Shown here in pieces: positions 12,458 to 19,378 of a DNA stretch of 29,213 nucleotides. The notes beneath the pieces were generated by a model. That model ran no database searches. It was not told the origin of the DNA and was given only the letters and a program-made list of their open reading frames with translations. Position numbers and translations under genes: made by a program. Location of the stretch: NCBI GenBank assembly GCA_964356315.1, contig CAYHHA010000022.1:1-29213 (forward strand). The letters are read 5' to 3'. The stretch is from CAYGFH01 sp964356315. Lineage in GTDB: Bacteria > Patescibacteriota > Microgenomatia > UBA10105 > UBA927. Positions within the stretch are counted from its first letter, which is position 1, and every line of letters starts with the position of its first letter.

Positions 12458-13936
12458 CAAGTCATCTTTAGAACCAGGTACAAGTAGTAGATCATAAGGT
12501 TTTTTGAAGCTAAACTCGACTTTTTTGTCCTTCAAAAAGAGGTTCGAACCGATTTTTCTGATCAAATCCCGTTTTGCTCCGATATCATCGCCTCGCATGA
12601 TGTTCATGGCTTTGTGACAGGTTTTGAAAAAATCTTCTGCACGTTCTAACCATTGGAGTTTCCCAGAATGATCGTCATTGAGCTTTTCATTGAGTTGCAC
12701 CTTACGGTCAACGAAGTTCTTTTTGAGCTTTGCATATTCATCGATCGTAACTTCGCCATCTAATCGCATATCGAGCAGCTTTTGAAGCTTTGAGTCAATC
12801 AGACTGTATTCGCGTTGCACTGAGTCCCGCATCGCCTCTTGCTGTGTCAGCTCGGCTTCATACTTAGCCCGAAGCAGTTTGACGCCCAAATCCCAACTCT
12901 CTTTATCAAGTTCAACATTGACGACCATATCACAAAGCATTTTATCGAGTTCAATATCAGTGACTGCCTTTTGCACACATGGCCCACGTCGGCGAGTACA
13001 TCGATAATAACTATAAACACCTGTTCGATTTTTGGTACGATAAAACTTGGTCTTGGTTTCAGCAGTAATCCCACACCCGCAAGCCGAACATTTGAGCAAC
13101 CCTTTGAATGCATGAATATAATCCTTTTTACGAGATTTTGATCTTACGCCAAGCACTTCTTGAACCGTATCAAACAGCTCTTTTGATATAAGCGGCGGAT
13201 AACTTCCTTGATGGCTTTCTTTGGCATGAACATACACACCGTAATAGGCTGTGCGTTGTAGCAGTGTATACATTCCGCTTTTTGCAATCGGTCTTTCATA
13301 TACGCTTTTCAATCCCCAATCGTCAGCTTTTCGCACCATATCCATCACGCTAAACGCTCCCGTTGAGTACTCCTCGAATAGTCGTTTTACTAGTGGGCCT
13401 TTGATTTCATCGAATATGATGTTTCGTGAGTTTCCGATTTTCGCGTTCAGATAACCCAAAGGGGCTTTATTGCAAAACTCACCACGCGCATACTTTGTGC
13501 GGTTCCCCCTTCGAACATTTGCTGAAATCTGCCTACTGTAATCATTTGACATGCCAAAGTGGATATATAACATCATGCGATTATCGGCTTGTTGAAAACG
13601 CTCATAAGGAGTCCGTAGTTCCATTATCTTCCCATCGTCTATTGCCTGAATAAACACTCCTCCATCCTGCGCGTTTCTTGCAACACGATCGGGTTTCCAC
13701 ACAAGTACAGCGTTTGCCAACCCTTCTTTGAACATATCCATCATGCCTGCAAAAACAGGTCGCCCTGGCTTATAAGCCGTCTGGCTTTCTTCCAGCACTT
13801 TCACAACCTCTAACCCTTCTCGCCGTGCGTAGTCTTTTAACTCATTCACCTGACTTTCGAGTGATAAGGCTTGACGATCACGATTTTCTTGCGATTTTCG
13901 TGTGTAGATGATGTAGCGTAGCTTGTTGTTATTCAT
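12404..13936 (-). CDS. Large serine recombinase / integrase
   Basis: 510 residues. The resolvase-type N-terminal domain opens LRYIIYTRKSQENRD with catalytic Ser15, then has SLESQ and VWKPDRVARN. The recombinase domain includes KAPLGYLN and AYYGVYVHAKESHQG. A zinc ribbon has Cys pairs in LLKCSACGCGI and YYRCTRRRGPC, and a long coiled coil follows near residues 350-420. This is the site-specific integrase class of phages and integrative elements. Its last residues (HVESNHDQRFWRPLF) are read from the antisense of tRNA-Trp, with the stop inside the tRNA. In an excised circle joined at GGTCTCCA the tail would instead read RFWRPHCRAW. Confidence 0.95.
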   Translation of the reverse strand: MNNNKLRYIIYTRKSQENRDRQALSLESQVNELKDYARREGLEVVKVLEESQTAYKPGRPVFAGMMDMFKEGLANAVLVWKPDRVARNAQDGGVFIQAIDDGKIMELRTPYERFQQADNRMMLYIHFGMSNDYSRQISANVRRGNRTKYARGEFCNKAPLGYLNAKIGNSRNIIFDEIKGPLVKRLFEEYSTGAFSVMDMVRKADDWGLKSVYERPIAKSGMYTLLQRTAYYGVYVHAKESHQGSYPPLISKELFDTVQEVLGVRSKSRKKDYIHAFKGLLKCSACGCGITAETKTKFYRTKNRTGVYSYYRCTRRRGPCVQKAVTDIELDKMLCDMVVNVELDKESWDLGVKLLRAKYEAELTQQEAMRDSVQREYSLIDSKLQKLLDMRLDGEVTIDEYAKLKKNFVDRKVQLNEKLNDDHSGKLQWLERAEDFFKTCHKAMNIMRGDDIGAKRDLIRKIGSNLFLKDKKVEFSFKKPYDLLLVPGSKDDLQGHVESNHDQRFWRPLF

Positions 13937-14092
13937 ATAATTATCTGTTGCATTGTACTCTAAACAATAACTAATATTGAAACTTTTGTATTGATACTAT
14001 TGTTACTCTCTTACGAGGATTGTTACAGTTACTATATATAGTTACATGTAACAATATGGTAACAATGTTTTTCTAGTAACTAGAATATGTTG
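13937..14092. promoter_or_regulatory. Integrase upstream region with TTGTTAC / GTAACAA motif cluster
   Basis: TTGTTAC at 14000-14006 and 14020-14026, GTAACAA at 14048-14054 and 14059-14065, and the perfect palindrome GTTACATGTAAC at 14041-14052. TGATACTATTGTTAC (13992-14006) recurs exactly at 16515-16529 before the rightward gene at 16572. Probable operators for an element-encoded regulator, or iterons. Confidence 0.55.
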
Positions 14093-14467
14093 TTATATCG
14101 GAATATCATCGAGATCAACCTCCTCATTCGGCGGCAACGATCCACCGCCAATCGCGCTATTATATTCGTCGATTATCTTCTGCGTTATATCGCGAAACAA
14201 CTCTATATGCTCGATGATGAATGAAACCTGAAAACCAGATTTAGATTTTTTTGAATGGAAAGCTGGTGGTACCACAGTAATCTTCTCCACACCTCTAAAC
14301 TCCTTTTTTCGTAGAGTGAAACCTCTTTGTTTGAAAATCACCTGGCTATCTTCATCCATTTGCCAAAGTTCTACAAACGCAAGGATATTGTCCGATCGTT
14401 CTTTCGGAAGTCGTAAATGTGTCTCGATTCTTATGATTGGTTTCTTTAGGTAGATTTCCATATTCAT
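14093..14467 (-). CDS. Element protein, unknown (possibly SpoVG-like)
   Basis: 124 residues. Beta-rich: MEIYLKKPIIRIETHLRLPK, FVELWQMDEDSQVIFKQRGF, KITVVPPAFHSKKSKSGFQV. A C-terminal helix follows (LFRDITQKIIDEYNSAI) and an acidic tail EEVDLDDIPI. The order strands, a V-P-P segment, then an I-I-x-E-Y helix recalls SpoVG, a small DNA/RNA-binding fold, and the acidic tail recalls single-strand DNA-binding proteins. Neither is certain. First-downstream neighbour is the integrase on the same strand. Confidence 0.5.
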   Translation of the reverse strand: MNMEIYLKKPIIRIETHLRLPKERSDNILAFVELWQMDEDSQVIFKQRGFTLRKKEFRGVEKITVVPPAFHSKKSKSGFQVSFIIEHIELFRDITQKIIDEYNSAIGGGSLPPNEEVDLDDIPI

Positions 14468-14478
14468 TTCATTTTGAT

Positions 14479-14721
14479 TTACATACGAGAAAAAATCATG
14501 CTTTTCAGTGTTCTAAGGGCATCAGCATACGTCAGCGCATCAATCGATGCTGAGCGGGCGTAATACTGACGCTGTATTCGTTCACAATCGGTTTTATCAC
14601 CAAAAAAGAACCAACACACACCACTTTCGCGATTTAGACGCTCCAATGGCTTACCACACGCATAAAGTAAACCAGCGATTTGTAGGTCTTTAGTTTCAAA
14701 CTCTTGTACTGCCATATACAT
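14479..14721 (-). CDS. DUF5659-like small protein
   Basis: 80 residues. The pattern F-E-T-K-D-L-x-I-A-G-L-L-Y-A-C-G near the start, then GVCWFFFGDKTDCERIQRQY, then DALTYADALRTLKSMIF, matches my memory of the DUF5659 family, often found in mobile elements and of unknown function. Its start overlaps the end of the upstream gene at 14696 by about 26 nt, indicating an operon. The second ATG at 14715 is an alternative start. Confidence 0.6.
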   Translation of the reverse strand: MYMAVQEFETKDLQIAGLLYACGKPLERLNRESGVCWFFFGDKTDCERIQRQYYARSASIDALTYADALRTLKSMIFSRM

Positions 14722-14905
14722 TTTCTTTCCATTTCAATAATGTTTCGACAACACCCGAAAGATTTTCAGCTATATCAACAACCTCAGCATCAAGCAATGA
14801 ACGACCATAACGCGGCTCGTATAGAGTCCGAACCGCCACTATCAAATCGTCAGAAAGCCATGAATGAGTTGATCGATTACCTGTGCTTTGCATACTTTGG
14901 AGCAT
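14696..14905 (-). CDS. Small element protein, unknown
   Basis: 69 residues from ATG 14905. The core LSDDLIVAVRTLYEPRYGRS then LLDAEVVDIAENLSGVVETL looks like a short helical module of the type 'relxxly.e.yG..Ls..EA.eiA.nL', common beside mobile-element genes. The frame continues up to ATG 14959, but that part looks non-coding. An overlapping plus-strand frame (14704-15039) is less convincing. It overlaps the start of the next gene, consistent with coupled translation. Confidence 0.45.
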   Translation of the reverse strand: MLQSMQSTGNRSTHSWLSDDLIVAVRTLYEPRYGRSLLDAEVVDIAENLSGVVETLLKWKENVYGSTRV

Positions 14906-15005
14906 TATGGCAAGACAATAACGATAATGCACGAGAGAATAGTGCGTTTTTAGATTCAAATTATGGAAGATTTTTTCGAGTTCTTGAAGATTTCGAAGCT
15001 AATAA

Positions 15006-15458
15006 TCATCTAGAAGATGTGTGTTTTTTGAACAGCTGATACCCGCCAGGTGCTTTATATATTCCTTTTATGATAAATCCCATTTTCCCAACCTTCCTTC
15101 GAGTATCTCGTACCAAACTTTTAAGACCTTTTCTTGTCGTTTTCACTCTATTGATAATCTCAACCTTCTTATGAACCTTATAATCCACAAGCAGCAGCAT
15201 GAGTCGACGTTGTTTTTTGGCAAGGATGCCGCTATGTTTTATTAACGATTTTGCATGTTCAGACGCCGTTATGCGAGCAGTTTCTATACCCTTCATCTCA
15301 TCTATGCTACCTGTATCTATAAAACGACCAAACTTTTCTTCAAGCTCCTTACGTTTAGCATCGTTATGTTTTCCTTTTATTCGCCAATTAGGGTAGTTGC
15401 TATTGCTATCGTTAAGTTCATCCATCGGATTCACATATTCATCTATCTTCATATACAT
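15006..15458 (-). CDS. Element protein with C-terminal winged-helix-like region
   Basis: 150 residues. The N-terminal part is polar. The centre is basic and helical (ASEHAKSLIKHSGILAKKQR). The C-terminus LKSLVRDTRRKVGKMGFIIK then GIYKAPGGYQLF resembles the recognition helix and wing of OmpR-type DNA-binding domains (lRkKl..lG..I..vrg.GYrL). A DNA-binding role, perhaps the element regulator acting on the GTTAC repeats, is inference. Confidence 0.45.
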   Translation of the reverse strand: MYMKIDEYVNPMDELNDSNSNYPNWRIKGKHNDAKRKELEEKFGRFIDTGSIDEMKGIETARITASEHAKSLIKHSGILAKKQRRLMLLLVDYKVHKKVEIINRVKTTRKGLKSLVRDTRRKVGKMGFIIKGIYKAPGGYQLFKKHTSSR

Positions 15459-15473
15459 TTTAAGAATAAAAAA

Positions 15474-15887
15474 TCAGTTTTTTACCATATATCTCTCACG
15501 CAAACTATCCATCTTTTCTCTCATGTTTTCAATCGGTGTAATTACCTGATTGTTATCGATGTCCAGTAACCTTCCTAAAGCCTGATGGTAATATTGTCGC
15601 GCCTTGTAATCAGGCTCTGTAACTCCGTTGGTGCTAGTTTTCATGGCTTTCATTCCATCAATCAGCCCTTGAATATACACTGACGCATCCAATCCACGCA
15701 CTGCTAGAAGCTCCGCAATATTAACTTTTCTTAACATGCGACTCCCCAGCGCTGCAGCACTCGCATCTGTCACATCGGGACGCATTGCCTGATACGCTTT
15801 CGTTGCATTAAATCCGTTCGAAATCCAAAAAGAGATGAACATGTTTTGCTCAACTGACATACCGCTAATATTATTCACATCGTTCAT
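15474..15887 (-). CDS. Terminase small-subunit-like HTH protein
   Basis: 137 residues. The pattern MSVEQNMFISFWISNGFNAT then KAYQAMRPDVTDASAAALGS, R-M-L-R-K-V-N-I-A-E-L-L matches the N-terminal helix-turn-helix of phage terminase small subunits (Terminase_2 type), which bind packaging sites. No large terminase or capsid gene is present, so it may serve a satellite element or have been reused as a DNA-binding protein. TATAAT at 15894-15899 ends 6 nt before its ATG. It is the first gene of the leftward operon. Confidence 0.65.
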   Translation of the reverse strand: MNDVNNISGMSVEQNMFISFWISNGFNATKAYQAMRPDVTDASAAALGSRMLRKVNIAELLAVRGLDASVYIQGLIDGMKAMKTSTNGVTEPDYKARQYYHQALGRLLDIDNNQVITPIENMREKMDSLRERYMVKN

Positions 15888-15893
15888 AGTGTT

Positions 15894-15899
15894 ATTATA
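15894..15899 (-). promoter_or_regulatory. -10 box (TATAAT) of the leftward element operon
   Basis: Perfect TATAAT on the minus strand, 6 nt before the ATG at 15887: a leaderless first gene. Confidence 0.6.
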
Positions 15900-15920
15900 C
15901 GCTAAGAAAAAGTTGCGTAT

Positions 15921-16517
15921 ATGAACGACACGGATGCACTAATTGAAGCAAAAGCATTCTATGTAGATAGAATCAAAGGATGGATGATTAACGATCTGAA
16001 GCGATCCATCGAAGCGAACACGAACTTCCTCACCACTCTCGGTTGCTTTACCTATACTGAAGTGGTCGGACATTTTTTGCCACCATTGACGAAAGAGCGT
16101 GGTAAAAACGAATCTAGGCGATTTTACAGGTGCCTTTTTGCTTTCAAATCACACACATATCTACAACAACTTAATATTCATCTAACAAGACAGACTGGGC
16201 GTGGTATCTACGAACATTTACGTCATTCCATGATGCATAAATATAGCCCACGAGTAAGCAAAACCACACATGGTATTATCTATACGATTCCCAGTATTAT
16301 CGCAAAAGAAGGGATTATAATTGACCAAGTAACTGGTGTAAAATCAAAGTCACCACCCATCTTTCTTTCGGACAATGGACATATAGCAATAGCCAATACA
16401 AACTTCGTTGAAGAACTAGAAATCGCTGTAGATGAAGCATATAACAGAACATTCATACAAAACGATGATAACTATATAAGAGCATCAATTAGCGGAATAA
16501 AACAACTTTATATATGA
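15921..16517 (+). CDS. Element protein, unknown, with HEPN-like R-x4-H motif
   Basis: 198 residues. The helical N-terminal two thirds reads FYVDRIKGWMINDLKRSIEA, NFLTTLGCFTYTEVVGHFLP, then GRGIYEHLRHSMMHKYSPRV. The RHSMMH segment has the R-x4-H spacing of HEPN ribonucleases, preceded by Tyr as often seen, but the fold is unproven. The C-terminal part is beta-rich. I recall similar proteins as widespread hypotheticals. It is divergent from the terminase-like gene, 33 nt between starts. If it is a HEPN RNase it could be a toxin or defence effector; no partner antitoxin is recognised. Confidence 0.5.
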   Translation: MNDTDALIEAKAFYVDRIKGWMINDLKRSIEANTNFLTTLGCFTYTEVVGHFLPPLTKERGKNESRRFYRCLFAFKSHTYLQQLNIHLTRQTGRGIYEHLRHSMMHKYSPRVSKTTHGIIYTIPSIIAKEGIIIDQVTGVKSKSPPIFLSDNGHIAIANTNFVEELEIAVDEAYNRTFIQNDDNYIRASISGIKQLYI

Positions 16518-16529
16518 TACTATTGTTAC
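16515..16529. repeat. 15-bp repeat shared with the integrase upstream region
   Basis: TGATACTATTGTTAC, identical to 13992-14006. Here it overlaps a TACAAT box (16527-16532) and lies about 45 nt before the ATG at 16572, a position suited to an operator. Confidence 0.6.
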
Positions 16530-16571
16530 AATACATGCCGTTCCGAGCGTAAATGTATCCATATTAAATCT

Positions 16572-17579
16572 ATGAATGATGGACATGAACCACTACCAGG
16601 TGAAAGAGGAAATGTAATAGTATTGAGCCAATCAGCCCCTGATTGCCTACGAGAAAGAATAGAAAAATTGCTTGGAAAAGGTGAATATAATATCCCTACT
16701 GTAGACTTAACACCTGATGCATTCAAAGCATTTGGAAGAATCGAGTCCGACACATTTACACCATTTTGGCATGATGATGAAACATTCGATGATTTCACAC
16801 AACGAGAAGCAGGGATAAGCAGATCAGTAGCAGAGGTTGTTGCAGAGGCAGCTCAAAAAGTTTTTATCGAATCAGGAATACCAATATCAGAACAGGATCG
16901 AGAAAAATTACCACTATTGGCCGCACTCTTTACACCAGAAGAAATTGACTCATTTCAAAGTTATGCCATTTCAGTTGAAAACGAAATGGGATATGAACTA
17001 GCGGTTGGCCTAGAGGCTGCTGGTTTTATTGAACCAGGAAAGGTGAAAAAACTCATATCTCCATTACCCCAACTTCGCGAAGAAGCAGATTTAGAAATTA
17101 TCGACTTTAATGAAGCAGTAAGAATTGCTGCAGATGCAGTATATGGTTCTCCAAATTATTACCCCGAACCAGAAACATCACCTGAAGTTGTTACAGAACT
17201 GAAGGAACGAGAGGTCATGCCCCAAGAACCTAATATGATTTATATCATGTCACGTAATGGAGCTGTGTGGGGATCAGCAATACAAGGAGAAGCAGTCAAT
17301 CATAGTAGTAATAATCCTGTAAGAAGTCTTAGTGGTAGTGATAGTCTAGTTGTTCTGGACTCGGTTCAAAATGAACAACTTACGAATCAATTATTGGAAA
17401 AAGGCACGTTTCTTCGATACCTAATAGGCGCACAGATCGTTAAAACTCAACTAAAACGAATGGATGATCTAAAATATACCATTAAAACTGTCCGAGAACG
17501 TATGATGCTTGAAAGTGAGCCTGGCGAAAAATGGCCTTTTGATATGCCCGCGAAAAGACCTGACGTTAAAGAGCAATAA
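16572..17579 (+). CDS. Element protein, unknown, 335 residues
   Basis: Acidic and mostly helical. Segments include APDCLRERIEKLLGKGEYNI, ISRSVAEVVAEAAQKVFIES, LPLLAALFTPEEIDSFQSYA and a basic C-terminal helix region (RYLIGAQIVKTQLKRMDDLK). No signal peptide, membrane segment or catalytic motif is seen, and I do not recognise a family. It is the last gene before the right end of the element, behind a shared 15-bp operator-like sequence, so it may be under the same control as the integrase. Confidence 0.55.
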   Translation: MNDGHEPLPGERGNVIVLSQSAPDCLRERIEKLLGKGEYNIPTVDLTPDAFKAFGRIESDTFTPFWHDDETFDDFTQREAGISRSVAEVVAEAAQKVFIESGIPISEQDREKLPLLAALFTPEEIDSFQSYAISVENEMGYELAVGLEAAGFIEPGKVKKLISPLPQLREEADLEIIDFNEAVRIAADAVYGSPNYYPEPETSPEVVTELKEREVMPQEPNMIYIMSRNGAVWGSAIQGEAVNHSSNNPVRSLSGSDSLVVLDSVQNEQLTNQLLEKGTFLRYLIGAQIVKTQLKRMDDLKYTIKTVRERMMLESEPGEKWPFDMPAKRPDVKEQ

Positions 17580-17681
17580 GCAGAAACGATCATCTGTTCG
17601 AGTTAAAAAGAATTATGCGAACGCGTATACGAAATTGGATTGATAATACGCTCCAACGTAGTTTACCAAGCCCTGCAATGA

Positions 17682-17732
17682 GGTCTCCACCCAGCCTCTC
17701 GCGAGAGGCGGGACGACTCAACGTGGCCCTGC
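17682..17732 (+). repeat. Right flanking repeat (attR-like) with tRNA-Trp 3' fragment
   Basis: GGTCTCCA, then a palindrome (17690-17712, CCCAGCCTCTCGCGAGAGGC ...), then ACGACTCAACGTGGCCCTGC (17713-17732), a slightly decayed tRNA-Trp 3' end. A further GGTCTCCA stands alone at 17740-17747. The other sequence between 17580 and 17785 shows no gene. Confidence 0.7.
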
Positions 17733-17785
17733 TAAATAAGGTCTCCACTAGTAATTTTCTGTATCATGGTAACAAAAACGCAAGA

Positions 17786-18242
17786 TTACAACGATTTCTT
17801 CTGAAGTGCTTCTAGCTCTTTCTTTAGCTCTATCATTCGTAACTCTCTATGAACCATTACTTTATTTAACCTCTCCAGATTACATTCTTTACCTGTAACT
17901 CTTTTTTCATTTGAATAATCTCTGTGAGATCGGTGAAGATTTCTACAATAGCTTTTCTGTCCTTATATAAGATAACAGTATGGTCTATCCGAAATGTCTT
18001 TCCATCAACGTTAATATGTTTTGATTGTGACAGATCTAAAGCTTTTTTCATCGGACAATCATCACACTGTTTTTTGTTGTCCTTGTACACTTCGTAGCAT
18101 TTTTCCCAATTGCATCCGTGCCAAATATTTTTTGAAAATAGGGATTCATCTGTAAAATATTGAGATTTTCATCTACAACATCCAAGCCAATTGGCATGGA
18201 TTCAAAAATAGAATTAAGAAGCGCTGGGTCAGAAGTAAACAT
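17786..18242 (-). pseudogene. PAS-domain sensor protein, broken by two frameshifts
   Basis: Joined over three frames it reads NSIFESMPIGLDVVDENLNI, YFQKIFGTDAIGK / KCYEVYKDNKKQCDDCPMKK ... FTDLTEIIQMKKELQVK / ECNLERLNKVMVHRELRMIE, ending LKKELEALQKKSL. This is a PAS domain with a C-x(9)-C-x2-CP motif and a C-terminal coiled coil, about 151 residues, without output domain. The breaks are one missing A in the A run after GGG (near 18090) and one in the A run before GAATG (near 17888). Both are single-base deletions in A runs, so they are either real decay or sequencing error. The gene lies just outside the element. Confidence 0.75.
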
Positions 18243-18309
18243 ATTTCATTTCGGCGATACATACAGCATACCCCGATACTTTCAACGCTTCAATACCCAA
18301 ACATCGATA

Positions 18310-19296
18310 CTATTTTGCTTGGCGACGTAGAAATTCCCCTGAAGATGGACAACCGCTACTAGTGTGTGCATGCTGTATTGCGTTTACAATGGCTGTTGCC
18401 ACCACCCCGGCGCCGTACGCACCAATGAGATTTACATCTCCTCTCTTTTTTCCCGTCGCAAGCGAAAAAATCGTATCTCCATCAAGCATGGTATGCGCAG
18501 GCCTAATCGTCCTGGCTATCCCATCGTGCGCCATTTGGGCTACTTTATTTGCCTCTTCTTTGGTAAGCCTCGCATTTGTTGCCACCACACCGATCACTGT
18601 GTTTCTTCCTGCAAACTTCAATATCATTTTTCCCGGGAGTGTTTTTAACGACTCGAGGGTATTTGCAAATGACTTTCCATGAATTGGCTTTCTAGCTCCT
18701 GCGATGATTTGATTCGTTTGATCATCTATGACATCCCCAAAACAATTGACCACCATAAGCGCCCCAACCCTCAGTCCGCCACCCAACTCTACAACTGCAC
18801 TTCCTATCCCGCCTTTCATTTGAAATTTCGGTCCATACATCCCGCCGACGGTAGCACCTGTCCCCGCTCCCTCATTGCCCTGTCGCACGGATACCGTTGA
18901 CGCATTGACGCATGCGGTATATCCCATCTTTGCATCAGGTCTTCGTGTGGCGCTTCCAATTCCCAGATCATAAATAACCGCAGCAGGCACGATTGGCACA
19001 CGGGCAACACCCGTATTAAATCCAATATGCCTTTCTTCCAAGAATCTCATCACTCCGCCCGCAGCATCCAAACCAAACGCACTACCACCAGACAGAAGTA
19101 TGCCGTGAACGTTTTGCACGAGATGCATTGGCGAAAGCAAATCCGTTTCCCTTGTCCCTGGAGCACCTCCCCGTTGATCGACACCCGCAACTGCCCCTTT
19201 TTCACACAAGAGAACTGTGCACCCTGTTATGGCTTGAGCATCGTGAGCATGTCCTACTCGTAGGCCCTCTATTGCGGTTATCGAATCATTTTTCAT
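18310..19296 (-). CDS. P1/S58 family peptidase (DmpA/NylC type, Ntn hydrolase)
   Basis: 328 residues from ATG 19296. Family blocks: LRVGHAHD at the start, GGAPGTRETDLL, LSGGSAFGLDAAGGVMRFLE, GTGATVGG, GRNTVIGVVATNARL, and HTMLDGDTIFSLATG. Members are made as an inactive chain and cut themselves before the nucleophile; the expected site here is Asn232/Thr233. Substrates include peptides with N-terminal D- or beta-amino acids and nylon oligomers; it cannot be predicted here. The start is chosen because an extended -10 (TGT-TACAAT, 19303-19308) lies 6 nt before it and the longer frame to 19554 has no family similarity. Confidence 0.9.
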   Translation of the reverse strand: MKNDSITAIEGLRVGHAHDAQAITGCTVLLCEKGAVAGVDQRGGAPGTRETDLLSPMHLVQNVHGILLSGGSAFGLDAAGGVMRFLEERHIGFNTGVARVPIVPAAVIYDLGIGSATRRPDAKMGYTACVNASTVSVRQGNEGAGTGATVGGMYGPKFQMKGGIGSAVVELGGGLRVGALMVVNCFGDVIDDQTNQIIAGARKPIHGKSFANTLESLKTLPGKMILKFAGRNTVIGVVATNARLTKEEANKVAQMAHDGIARTIRPAHTMLDGDTIFSLATGKKRGDVNLIGAYGAGVVATAIVNAIQHAHTSSGCPSSGEFLRRQAK

Positions 19297-19302
19297 GTCG
19301 AT

Positions 19303-19308
19303 ATTGTA
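19303..19308 (-). promoter_or_regulatory. -10 box (TACAAT) of the P1 peptidase, leaderless
   Basis: TGT-TACAAT on the minus strand, 6 nt before the ATG at 19296. Confidence 0.6.
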
Positions 19309-19378
19309 ACATACCATACATCCTACGGATCGATATATTGACACGATTATATGAGTGTGGGAAGCTGTACTTGAACGT

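Larger units (their letters stand above)
12020..17712. mobile_element. Integrative element with serine integrase, inserted in tRNA-Trp
   Basis: Bounded by near-identical palindromic repeats, each set in a tRNA-Trp fragment. It carries a GIY-YIG gene, the intact tRNA-Trp, a large serine integrase, four or five leftward genes including a terminase-small-subunit-like protein, and two rightward unknown genes. No capsid, portal, relaxase or replication protein is recognised, so it is either a satellite-like or a minimal integrative element. A smaller alternative has ends at the 8-bp core GGTCTCCA (12414-12421 and 17682-17689), placing the intact tRNA at the junction. Confidence 0.7.

Noticed and set aside
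14704..15039. Plus-strand 111-residue frame inside the element
   Set aside because: It opposes better-supported minus-strand genes with coupled overlaps and shows no domain.
18048..18242. Programmed -1 frameshift in the PAS gene
   Set aside because: No proper slippery heptamer in frame, and a second single-base deletion occurs downstream, so decay or error is simpler.
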